6,185 nt of DNA, from the NCBI GenBank assembly GCA_023387585.1, contig JAEWHZ010000186.1, positions 1-6,185 of the forward strand. The letters are read 5' to 3'. Under the pieces are notes generated by a model that saw only the letters and a list, made by a program, of their open reading frames with translations, was not told the DNA's origin and searched no databases. The translations under genes and the position numbers were made by a program. Positions 1-5,928 of the stretch are shown here, one piece after another. The stretch is from Pseudomonadota bacterium (GTDB taxonomy: Bacteria > Pseudomonadota > Alphaproteobacteria > Rhizobiales > Devosiaceae). Position 1 is the first letter of the stretch, and each line of letters begins with the position of its first letter.

Positions 1-222
1 GATCTGATTGCCGGCATGGGAGCCCAAGCCGTCATTCCCTGCAACCCGACCCGCAAGCAAGCAATCCCTTACGACTTCGAGGCCTACAAGGTCCGCAACA
101 CGATCGAGCGCTGCTTCAACAAGCTCAAGCACTTCAGACGCATCGCGACCCGCTTCGACCGACGAGCGTCATACTTCCTCAGCTTCCTCCAACTCGCAGC
201 CGCGCTAATATGGATGCGGTGA
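1..222 (+). CDS. IS5-family transposase, C-terminal fragment (cut by window edge)
   Basis: The reading frame is open from base 1 and ends at TGA 220-222, giving 73 visible residues; the start lies outside the window. The stretch reads like the end of an IS5-type (IS427-like) DDE transposase. It has a 'GAQAVIP' segment, then a 'RNTIERCFNKLKHFRRIATRFDR' type signature split here as RNTIERCF followed by NKLKHFRRIATRFDR, where Glu36 of the fragment is the likely third catalytic acidic residue (DDE). It finishes in a hydrophobic, alanine-rich tail ending IWMR. The enzyme would cut and paste its own insertion sequence. The visible part has no frameshift, so the element could be intact to the left. 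The right terminal inverted repeat cannot be fixed without the left end. It sits directly before the palindromic repeat and tmk, where a host gene would otherwise be expected. The family call is from recall of the motif. Confidence 0.85.
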   Translation, partial: DLIAGMGAQAVIPCNPTRKQAIPYDFEAYKVRNTIERCFNKLKHFRRIATRFDRRASYFLSFLQLAAALIWMR

Positions 223-240
223 ATGTCGATTCAGCCTAAA

Positions 241-286
241 GCATCGGACCGAAAAGTGCGTAGCGGTTTTCGCAACGATCCGATGC
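241..286. repeat. Imperfect palindrome, likely dispersed rhizobial intergenic repeat
   Basis: Outer arms GCATCGGA (241-248) and TCCGATGC (279-286) are perfect complements. Inner arms CGAAAA (250-255) and TTTTCG (267-272) also pair, leaving an 11-base loop and a few unpaired bases. I recall very similar palindromes, beginning with AAAGCATCGGACCGAAAAG, scattered between genes in many Hyphomicrobiales genomes. The pairing is seen directly; the family identity is recall. An in-frame ATG at 283-285 that could be mistaken for a tmk start lies in the right arm. Confidence 0.75.
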
Positions 287-304
287 GCAAAAAAGGAATC
301 CAGA

Positions 305-347
305 GCGAGGTCGGGAAAAGTCGCAGACTTTTCCGGTTCGACCTCGC
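305..347. repeat. Long hairpin with 3-base loop, second half of the palindromic element
   Basis: GCGAGGTCG (305-313) pairs with CGACCTCGC (339-347), and GGAAAAGTC (314-322) pairs with GACTTTTCC (326-334). This gives 18 base pairs in all, a GCA loop (323-325) and one four-base bulge (335-338, GGTT). No T-run follows on the plus strand, so it does not look like a standard intrinsic terminator. It starts 18 bases after the 241-286 palindrome and shares the G-A-A-A-A / T-T-T-T-C character, so the two may form one mobile or dispersed element. It would fold in RNA just upstream of the tmk start. Confidence 0.7.
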
Positions 348-357
348 AGTAAAATTT

Positions 358-361
358 GGGA
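358..361 (+). promoter_or_regulatory. Ribosome binding site supporting the TTG start of tmk
   Basis: GGGA at 358-361 lies 8 bases before the TTG at 370, a normal Shine-Dalgarno distance. It supports translation of tmk starting after the hairpins rather than at the upstream in-frame ATGs (223, 283). A TAAAAT hexamer at 350-355 resembles a -10 box, but I see no convincing -35 at the right distance. A transcript from there would begin almost at the start codon, so I do not call it a promoter. Confidence 0.45.
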
Positions 362-369
362 CCGTTATC

Positions 370-1053
370 TTGGAACAAATCGATTCCGGCGCCCGGGCGC
401 GATTCATCACCTTTGAGGGCGGGGAAGGGGTGGGCAAGTCCACCCAGGTTAAGCGCCTGCTCGCGCGTCTGGCGCGCCACGACATCGAGGCCGTGCGCAC
501 CCGCGAGCCCGGCGGCACCCCGCGTGCCGAGGCCATCCGTTCCTTCATCCTCCAGGGGCGCTCCGAAAGCTGGGGCGCCGGCGCAGAGGCCGTGCTGTTC
601 GCCGCCGCCCGGCTCGATCATGTCGACGCGCTGATCGCTCCCAATCTCGATGCCGGCCGCTGGGTGCTGTCCGACCGCTTCCACGATTCCACCCGCGCCT
701 ATCAGGGCCTCACCGGCGGCGTCGACGACAAGCTGATCCGCGGCCTCGAGGACCTGGCGCTCCATGGCCGCGTGCCCGATCTCACCCTCGTTCTCGATAT
801 GGACCCCGAGATCGCCTTCAACCGCCTCTCCCAGCGAACCGTCGAGGCCGGGCTTGAAGCCACCGGCGACCGCTTCGAGAAGGAAGACCTGCTCTGGCAC
901 CGGCGCCTGCGCGACAATTTCCTTACCATCGCGCGCAACAATCCCGAGCGCTGCGTCGTCATCGCCGCCGATCTCGACGAGGACGAGCTCGAAGAGACCA
1001 TCTGGCGCATCGTCGCCGCGCGCTATCTCCAGCATCTGGGTGCAGAGGCTTGA
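370..1053 (+). CDS. tmk: Thymidylate kinase (dTMP kinase), TTG start
   Basis: Phosphorylates dTMP to dTDP with ATP in the cytoplasm, an essential step of dTTP synthesis. From the TTG at 370 the protein is 227 residues, within the usual family length. The P-loop GGEGVGKST is at residues 17-25, the REPGG motif at 45-49, and the dTMP-binding DRF...AYQG segment at 102-113. A lid region rich in Arg and Glu (RTVEAG...DRFEKED) follows. The P-loop lacks an arginine, as in E. coli-type enzymes. The same frame is open back to ATG 223, which would add 49 residues encoded by the palindromic repeats. I reject this because homologues begin shortly before the RFITFEGG strand and the TTG has a spaced GGGA. 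It is the first gene of the five-gene operon, and its TGA overlaps the holB start by 4 bases. No clear promoter is visible, so transcription may come from or through the repeat or IS region. Confidence 0.95.
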   Translation: MEQIDSGARARFITFEGGEGVGKSTQVKRLLARLARHDIEAVRTREPGGTPRAEAIRSFILQGRSESWGAGAEAVLFAAARLDHVDALIAPNLDAGRWVLSDRFHDSTRAYQGLTGGVDDKLIRGLEDLALHGRVPDLTLVLDMDPEIAFNRLSQRTVEAGLEATGDRFEKEDLLWHRRLRDNFLTIARNNPERCVVIAADLDEDELEETIWRIVAARYLQHLGAEA

Positions 1054-2078
1054 GCGATCCCGATCTCGTCCCCGGCACGCGCCTTCCCGAGGATCATCCG
1101 CGTGTCTTCGGCCATGATACGCCCCGCGCCGCCGTGCTCGATGCGCTCGCCGCCGGCCGTCTGCCCGGCGCCATCCTGCTGCACGGCCCGCAGGGCATCG
1201 GCAAGGCCAGCCTCGTCTTCGATCTCGCCGCCGCCATCCTCACGGCCACCGGCGACGAGCCCGAGCATCGGGTGCGCGAGCAGATCGCCGCCGGCAGCCA
1301 CCCCAATCTCGACGTGCTCCGCCGCCGCCCGCGCGATTCGAAGAATTTCTACACCGTCATCCGCGTCGACGACATCCGCGGCATGGTCGACGGATTGCGC
1401 ATGACCCGGGGCCGCGCCGGCCACCGCATCGCCGTCATCGACCCGATCGACGATTGCAACCCCTCCGCCGCCAACGCGCTGCTGAAGATGCTCGAGGAGC
1501 CGCCGCCGGACGCCACCATCTTCCTCGTCTCGCACAATCCCGGCCGCCTGCTGCCCACCATCCTGTCGCGCTGCCACCGGCTCGCCCTGCGCCCGCTGCC
1601 GGACGACGACGTCGCCGCCGCGCTCACCGCCCAGCGCGCCGATGTCGAGCCCGATGCCCTGCGCCTTGCCGTCGCCCGCGCCGGCGGCCGCCCGCGCCGC
1701 GGCTTCGAGGCGCTGGACGCCGATGCCGACGGATTGCTGGCGACGCTCGAAGCCTGGCTCGCCGCTCCGCTCGCCGCCCCGGTCACCGTGCAGCTCGATC
1801 TTGCCGCCGGTCTCGCAGCCGCCGCGCGCACCCCGGCGCTGGGTTTCGCCCGCGAGCTGATCGAGCGTTTCATGCTCGAAGAGGCCCGCGCCGCCGCCGC
1901 CATTCCGGGCGCGCGCCGCCGCCTTGCCTCGGCCTGTGAGCTGTGGGAGAAGGCGGGCGGCCAGTTTGCGCAGACCGAGGCCATCAATCTCGACATGCGC
2001 CAGACCTTGGCATCGGTTTTCGATGCCATCCGGCTGCACGTCCAGCTCCATCACCAGCAGCAGCCCACATCCGCATGA
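1050..2078 (+). CDS. holB: DNA polymerase III subunit delta' (clamp loader)
   Basis: A 342-residue protein of the AAA+ clamp-loader family, the stator subunit that helps load the beta sliding clamp at replication forks. A Walker A-like GPQGIGKA lies at residues 46-53; its last position is Ala rather than Ser/Thr, fitting a subunit that does not hydrolyse ATP. The Walker B region is at about 128-135, followed by NPSAANALLKMLEEPP (137-152), a sensor-1-like SH, and the conserved SRC motif at 173-175 that feeds an arginine finger to a neighbouring subunit. The four zinc-binding cysteines of the E. coli subunit are absent from the segment after Walker A. The start is TTG at 1050, inside a TTGA overlap with the tmk stop. 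AGAGG at 1044-1048 is only one base away, too close for normal use, so translational coupling to tmk is likely. No other in-frame start is near. Pairing with tmk is common in bacteria. Confidence 0.93.
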   Translation: MSDPDLVPGTRLPEDHPRVFGHDTPRAAVLDALAAGRLPGAILLHGPQGIGKASLVFDLAAAILTATGDEPEHRVREQIAAGSHPNLDVLRRRPRDSKNFYTVIRVDDIRGMVDGLRMTRGRAGHRIAVIDPIDDCNPSAANALLKMLEEPPPDATIFLVSHNPGRLLPTILSRCHRLALRPLPDDDVAAALTAQRADVEPDALRLAVARAGGRPRRGFEALDADADGLLATLEAWLAAPLAAPVTVQLDLAAGLAAAARTPALGFARELIERFMLEEARAAAAIPGARRRLASACELWEKAGGQFAQTEAINLDMRQTLASVFDAIRLHVQLHHQQQPTSA

Positions 2079-3628
2079 CCGCCGAACCGTTCTACGTCAC
2101 CACCGCGATCGCCTATCCCAACGGAGCGCCCCATATCGGGCACGCCTATGAGATGATCGCCACCGACGCCGTCGCCCGGTTCAAGCGCCTCGAAGGGCGC
2201 GAGGTGTTCTTCCTCACCGGCACCGACGAGCACGGCATCAAGATGATGCAGACCGCGGCCGCCCAGGGCCTGCCGGTGCGCGAGCTCGCCGACCGCAATG
2301 CCGGCGAGTTCCGCCGCCTTGCCGAGACGCTCGACATCTCCAACGACGATTTCATCCGCACCACCGAACAGCGTCACCACGCCTCGAGCCAGGAGATCTG
2401 GCGCCGCATGGAAGCCGCCAACAATGGCGACATCTACCAGAGCGCCTATAAGGGCTGGTACTCGGTGCGCGACGAGGCGTATTTCGACGAGGACGAGCTG
2501 ACCGACGGCCCCGACGGCAAGAAGCTCGCCCCCTCCGGCGCCCCGGTCGAATGGGTCGAGGAGCCGAGCTTTTTCTTCCGCCTCTCGGCCTATCAGGACC
2601 GGCTGCTGGAGCATTACGAGCGCCACCCCGAGTTCATCGCCCCGCGCGAACGGCGCAACGAGATCATTTCCTTCGTCAAGTCCGGCCTTCAGGACCTCTC
2701 CATCTCGCGCACCACCTTCGACTGGGGCATTCCCGTGCCCGGCGCCGAAGGGCATGTGATGTATGTCTGGGTCGACGCGTTGACCAACTACATCACCGGC
2801 GTCGGCTTCCCCGACGACAAATCCGATGCCTTCCGCCGTTTCTGGCCGGCGCAGCTGCACGTCATCGGCAAGGACATCATCCGCTTCCACACCGTCTACT
2901 GGCCCGCCTTCCTGATGAGCGCCGGGCTGGCGCTGCCCGAGCGCGTCTTCGCCCACGGCTTTCTCACCATCGACGGCCAGAAGATGTCGAAGTCGCTCGG
3001 CAACGTCATCGACCCCTTCGTGCTCGCGGAAGAATTCGGCGTCGATCCCCTGCGCTATTTCTTCCTGCGCGAGGTCTCCTTCGGCCAGGACGGCGATTTC
3101 AGCCGCGACAAGCTGATCGCGCGCAACAATTCCGACCTCGCCAACAATCTCGGCAATCTCGCCCAGCGCTCGCTGTCGATGATCGCCAAGAACTGCGAGG
3201 GCAAGGTGCCCGGATACGGCGCCTTCACCGAGGCCGACACCGCCCTGATAGCCGAGGTCGATGCCGCGCTGGCCGAAACGCGCACCGCCATGGACGCGCA
3301 GGCCGTTCACGAAGCGACCGGTGCCGTGATCGCCGCCCTCAGCGCCGCCAACAACTATTTTGCCGCCCAGGCCCCCTGGGCGCTCAAGGCGACCGATCCC
3401 GCCCGCATGGCGACCGTTCTCTATCTCACGGCCGATACCGTGCGCCGCCTGACCATCCCCATGCTCGCCTTCGTGCCGGGCTCCGCCGCGCGCCTGCTCG
3501 ACCAGCTCGCTCTGCCGGCGGATCAACGCTTCTTCGCCGACGCCCTCGAGGCCAACCGCCTCGTGCCCGGCACTGCGCTGCCCACGCCGCAGGGCGTGTT
3601 CGCGCGGCTGGAGCGCAAGGAAGACTGA
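2075..3628 (+). CDS. metG: Methionyl-tRNA synthetase, short zinc-less form
   Basis: Charges tRNA-Met with methionine; class I synthetase, cytoplasmic, essential. The protein has 517 residues. The HIGH motif is at residues 20-23 and KMSKS at 303-307. The expected AYPNGAPHIGHAY and FFLTGTDEHG strands are present. In the connective-domain knuckle at 127-134, where zinc enzymes read YCVxCE, this one has YSVRDE with Ser130 and Asp133, and no cysteine pair follows; it should therefore not bind zinc there. No C-terminal EMAP/tRNA-binding extension is present, matching the short alphaproteobacterial type. The start is the ATG in an ATGA overlap with holB; there is no Shine-Dalgarno sequence before it, so coupling is likely. 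The frame is open 44 codons further up to position 1943, inside holB, but that extension is not MetRS-like. Confidence 0.97.
   Translation: MTAEPFYVTTAIAYPNGAPHIGHAYEMIATDAVARFKRLEGREVFFLTGTDEHGIKMMQTAAAQGLPVRELADRNAGEFRRLAETLDISNDDFIRTTEQRHHASSQEIWRRMEAANNGDIYQSAYKGWYSVRDEAYFDEDELTDGPDGKKLAPSGAPVEWVEEPSFFFRLSAYQDRLLEHYERHPEFIAPRERRNEIISFVKSGLQDLSISRTTFDWGIPVPGAEGHVMYVWVDALTNYITGVGFPDDKSDAFRRFWPAQLHVIGKDIIRFHTVYWPAFLMSAGLALPERVFAHGFLTIDGQKMSKSLGNVIDPFVLAEEFGVDPLRYFFLREVSFGQDGDFSRDKLIARNNSDLANNLGNLAQRSLSMIAKNCEGKVPGYGAFTEADTALIAEVDAALAETRTAMDAQAVHEATGAVIAALSAANNYFAAQAPWALKATDPARMATVLYLTADTVRRLTIPMLAFVPGSAARLLDQLALPADQRFFADALEANRLVPGTALPTPQGVFARLERKED
3617..3621 (+). promoter_or_regulatory. Ribosome binding site of tatD
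   Basis: AAGGA at 3617-3621 lies 6 bases before ATG 3628 and inside the last codons of metG. It is the best Shine-Dalgarno match in the operon and supports that ATG over the long upstream open frame running through metG. Confidence 0.6.
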
Positions 3629-4407
3629 TGCTGATCGACAGCCATTGCCATCTCGACTTCGAGGTGCTGGCAGCCGACCGCGACGGCGTGCTGGAACGCG
3701 CCGCCGAGGCGGGCGTCGGCGGCATGGTGACGATTTCCACACGTGTGAAGAACTTTTCCACATACACGGCGATCGCCGAGGCTCACGCAAACATCTGGTG
3801 CTCGGTCGGCACCCATCCGCACAATGCGCATGAGGAGCTCGATGTCACATCGGATGAGCTCGTCCGTCTAAGCGCCCATGAGCGCTGCATCGCCATCGGC
3901 GAGGCCGGGCTCGACTATCACTACGACAACGCCCCGCGCGAAGCGCAGGCGCAAGGCTTCCGCGGCCACATCGCCGCCGCCCGCGAGACCGGTCTTCCCC
4001 TGATTATCCACAGCCGCTCGGCCGATGCCGACATGGCGGATATTCTCGAAGCCGAGACGGAGCAGGGCGCCTTCCCCTTCGTCCTCCACTGCTTCACCGG
4101 TGGCGTCGACCTCGCCCGCCGCGCCCTGGCGCTCGGCGGCTATATCTCCTTTTCCGGCATCGTCACCTTCCGCAATGCCGAGGAAATCCGCGCTGTTGCC
4201 GCCGACGTGCCGCCCGACCGCTACCTGGTCGAGACCGACGCGCCCTATCTCGCCCCGGTGCCGCATCGCGGCCGCTCCAACGAGCCGGCCTTCGTGCGCC
4301 ACACCGCCGAGCATCTCGCGGGCATACGCGGCATCCCCTTCGCCCAGCTCGAAGCCGAGAGCACAGACAATTTCTTCCGCCTGTTCTCCAAGGCCTCGCG
4401 GCCGTGA
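3628..4407 (+). CDS. tatD: TatD-family metal-dependent deoxyribonuclease
   Basis: A 259-residue TIM-barrel hydrolase of the amidohydrolase superfamily. Family members are 3'-5' exonucleases on single-stranded DNA or nick-processing nucleases and act in the cytoplasm, with roles proposed in DNA repair. All metal ligands are visible: HCH in the opening strand (His6, His8), Glu92 in GEAGLDYH, His128 in IIHSR, His154 in LHCFTGG and Asp204 in ETDAPYL. Length is normal. The ATG overlaps the metG stop by one base (TGATG) and has a good ribosome binding site. The position right after metG is a widespread arrangement; many homologues are annotated near metS/metG. The exact substrate is not settled for most members, so 'DNase' is a family-level call. 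Codons near 3730-3765 are less GC-biased than the rest of the gene. Confidence 0.93.
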   Translation: MLIDSHCHLDFEVLAADRDGVLERAAEAGVGGMVTISTRVKNFSTYTAIAEAHANIWCSVGTHPHNAHEELDVTSDELVRLSAHERCIAIGEAGLDYHYDNAPREAQAQGFRGHIAAARETGLPLIIHSRSADADMADILEAETEQGAFPFVLHCFTGGVDLARRALALGGYISFSGIVTFRNAEEIRAVAADVPPDRYLVETDAPYLAPVPHRGRSNEPAFVRHTAEHLAGIRGIPFAQLEAESTDNFFRLFSKASRP

Positions 4408-5243
4408 GCGAGAAGCGCCCGGCGCTCGATATCTCCGCCACCATTCTCGGCTGCGGTTCTTCCGGCGGGGTGCCCCGCATCGGCAATATCTGGGGCGCCT
4501 GCGATCCGCTCGACCCGCGCAACCGCCGCCGCCGCTGCTCGCTGCTCATCGAGGGCTGGACGCCCGATTCCGACCAGCCCACCCGTATCCTCATCGACAC
4601 CGGCTGCGACCTGCGCGAACAGCTGCTCGACGCCGAGGTGGATCGCATCGACGCCGTCTTCTACACCCATGAGCATGCCGACCACACTCACGGCATCGAC
4701 GATCTGCGCGTTCTCGCCCTCAACCAGCGCCGCCGCGTCGACGTCTATTTCACCCGGAATACCGGCAAGCGCCTGCGCGAGGCCTTCGGCTACTGCTTCA
4801 CCGCTCCGCCGGGCTCGGACTATCCGCCCATCCTCGACGCTCACGAGATCGAGGCCGGCAACACCGTTACCGTCGACGGCCCAGGCGGCGCCATCACCCT
4901 GCTGCCCTTCGAGCAGGAACACGGCAACATCACCTCGCTCGGCTTCCGCGTCGGCGACTTCGCCTATTCGTGCGACCTGTCGGGCATCCCCGCGCATTCG
5001 GAAGCCGCCGTCACCGGCCTCGGCACCTGGGTCCTCGACGCCCTGCGCCCCACGCCCCACCCCAGCCACCTCAGCCTGCCCGAAGCCCTCGACCTCGTCG
5101 CCCGCTTCCAGCCCGACACCGCCGTCCTAACCAACCTGCACATCGACATGGACTACCGCACGGTCGATGCCGAAACCCCCGACCACGTGCGCCCCGCCTA
5201 TGACGGTCTGATCCTCCCCATCGCCGCGCACCCGTCGGTATGA
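4404..5243 (+). CDS. PhnP-like metallo-beta-lactamase-fold hydrolase
   Basis: A 279-residue protein with the two-metal signature HEHADH at residues 89-94, a further His96, His173, Asp191 in a SCDLSG context and His246. These are the ligand set of the MBL fold as seen in PhnP and RNase Z-like phosphodiesterases. An N-terminal GCGSSGGVPR strand-loop at about 17-26 is also typical of this subgroup. PhnP opens cyclic ribose phosphates in phosphonate use, but no phn gene lies here, so the true substrate is unknown; a cyclic or phosphodiester substrate is my inference. The start is GTG at 4404 in a GTGA overlap with tatD, with AAGG 10 bases upstream. It is the last gene of the operon. No signal peptide or membrane segment is seen, so it is probably cytoplasmic. 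The linkage to tatD recurs in alphaproteobacteria (recall). Confidence 0.88.
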   Translation: MSEKRPALDISATILGCGSSGGVPRIGNIWGACDPLDPRNRRRRCSLLIEGWTPDSDQPTRILIDTGCDLREQLLDAEVDRIDAVFYTHEHADHTHGIDDLRVLALNQRRRVDVYFTRNTGKRLREAFGYCFTAPPGSDYPPILDAHEIEAGNTVTVDGPGGAITLLPFEQEHGNITSLGFRVGDFAYSCDLSGIPAHSEAAVTGLGTWVLDALRPTPHPSHLSLPEALDLVARFQPDTAVLTNLHIDMDYRTVDAETPDHVRPAYDGLILPIAAHPSV

Positions 5244-5245
5244 CT

Positions 5246-5265
5246 TTTGCACACCGATGTGCTAA
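5246..5265. promoter_or_regulatory. Candidate operator of the toxin-antitoxin module
   Basis: TTTGCACA (5246-5253) and TTAGCACA read on the other strand (5258-5265, TGTGCTAA) form an inverted repeat with a CCGA spacer and one mismatch per arm. It starts three bases after the MBL gene stop and lies 25-44 bases before the antitoxin ATG, where a ribbon-helix-helix repressor would bind to control its own operon. TTGCAC at 5247-5252 could double as a -35 box, but I see no clear -10 at the usual spacing. Confidence 0.55.
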
Positions 5266-5277
5266 GCTTTCTTCATC

Positions 5278-5282
5278 GGGAG
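5278..5282 (+). promoter_or_regulatory. Ribosome binding site of the antitoxin gene
   Basis: GGGAG at 5278-5282 is 7 bases before ATG 5290. It fixes the start and gives the antitoxin a better initiation signal than the toxin, as usual for such pairs. Confidence 0.6.
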
Positions 5283-5289
5283 CCGCACC

Positions 5290-5571
5290 ATGAGCAAAGT
5301 CCAAAAGCGCACCTTCTCCATCACCACCCAGCAGGCCGAGTTCATCGACCGCAAGGTCGCCGAAGGTGTTTACGCCTCTGGCAGCGAGATCATCCGTGAG
5401 GGGCTGCGAGCCATCAAGAATCGCGAAGATCGGCTTGAGCGCTGGATCGCCGAGGAAGTCATCCTCGCATATGAAGAGTGGAAGGCCAACCCCGACCACG
5501 TCTATACGACCGAGGAAGTGTTCGACGCCGTCGACAAGGCCATCGACGAGGCTGCCAAGAAAGCCTCCTGA
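5290..5571 (+). CDS. parD: ParD-type ribbon-helix-helix antitoxin
   Basis: A 93-residue acidic, helix-rich protein. The N-terminal region (about residues 6-43) fits the ribbon-helix-helix DNA-binding fold: a short strand RTFSITT, a helix around AEFIDRKVAEG, then YASGSEIIREGLRAI, which resembles the ParD consensus 'Y.SASEVVR.GLR'. The C-terminal part (about 44-93) is rich in Glu and Ala and is the likely toxin-wrapping tail. It should neutralise the downstream ParE and repress the pair at the upstream palindrome. TGA 5569-5571 overlaps the toxin ATG by one base. Third codon positions are less GC-biased than in the operon upstream, which fits acquisition from elsewhere. The ParD/CopG family call is firm; the exact subfamily is not. 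Confidence 0.88.
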   Translation: MSKVQKRTFSITTQQAEFIDRKVAEGVYASGSEIIREGLRAIKNREDRLERWIAEEVILAYEEWKANPDHVYTTEEVFDAVDKAIDEAAKKAS

Positions 5572-5894
5572 TGCGTCGTCGCCGCATCGAATACACGCCG
5601 CGCGCCCGGCAGGATCTGATTGCGATCGCCGAGTGGCTGCGTGACGTCGCCTCTCGTGACACGGCGCGCGCCTATACGCGTCGCGTCCGCCAACGCATCG
5701 AAAGCCTGAGGGATAGCGCCGAGCGTGGCTCGGTACGGGATGGGCCCGTGGACAATCTGCGGGTCATCGGTCTGATGCCGTCGATCTCCGTAGCCTTCGT
5801 GACCACGGAAGACGTCGTCCGCATCCTGCGCGTGATGTATGGCGGCCAGAACTGGCAATCTGACCTGAGCGAGCAATCCGATGCAAAGGAATGA
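5571..5894 (+). CDS. parE: ParE/RelE-superfamily toxin
   Basis: A 107-residue basic protein. It opens with an Arg-rich strand followed by EYTPRARQDLIAIAEWL, the typical 'YTP.A..DL..I..Y' start of ParE toxins. A long helix (TARAYTRRVRQRIESLRDS) follows, then LRVIGLMPSISVAFV and VVRILRVMYGG, matching the final beta strands 'V.ILRVLHG' of the family. ParE toxins characterised so far block DNA gyrase, while RelE relatives cut mRNA on ribosomes; the sequence favours ParE. No frame disruption is seen, so it looks functional. The start is the ATG in a TGATG overlap with the antitoxin; the same frame stays open upstream to 5478 inside parD, but that extension is not ParE-like. It converges with tyrS. 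Confidence 0.87.
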   Translation: MRRRRIEYTPRARQDLIAIAEWLRDVASRDTARAYTRRVRQRIESLRDSAERGSVRDGPVDNLRVIGLMPSISVAFVTTEDVVRILRVMYGGQNWQSDLSEQSDAKE

Positions 5895-5898
5895 ATGA

Positions 5899-5920
5899 CG
5901 GCACCGCCTACGCAGTGCCG
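5899..5920. terminator. Small hairpin between convergent genes, possible terminator
   Basis: CGGCAC (5899-5904) pairs with GTGCCG (5915-5920). Inside, GC/GC (5906-5907 with 5912-5913) adds two pairs after one mismatch, leaving a CTAC loop. It lies in the 34-base gap between the parE and tyrS stops. There is no good T-run on the plus side. On the minus side the next bases read TCATTCATTCCTTT, moderately T-rich. It may end tyrS transcription, or both, but the stem is short. Confidence 0.4.
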
Positions 5921-5928
5921 CCCTGTCC

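Noticed and set aside
305..347. Hairpin as an intrinsic terminator for the transposase transcript
   Set aside because: The stem is strong, but the bases after 347 are AGTAAAATTTGGG with no T-run; transcription presumably passes through to tmk unless it starts later.
1454..1939. Arg-rich 161-residue frame inside holB
   Set aside because: Typical out-of-frame product of GC-rich coding DNA; no start signal or recognisable domain.
2551..3627. In-frame upstream extension of tatD through metG
   Set aside because: Arg/Pro-rich shadow translation with no TatD similarity; HCH metal motif and ribosome binding site place the start at 3628.
2051..3790. 579-residue open frame on the minus strand opposite metG
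   Set aside because: Antisense frame made by GC-rich third positions; low-complexity Gly/Ala/Glu/Arg content, no domain, fully covered by metG and tatD. The same holds for the minus-strand frames at 205-1035, 1023-2054 and 4245-5069.
3835..3861. GAGCTC-CGATGT-ACATCG-GAGCTC inverted repeat in tatD
   Set aside because: Two short arms with a bulge, lying in codons of conserved protein; likely chance in coding DNA.
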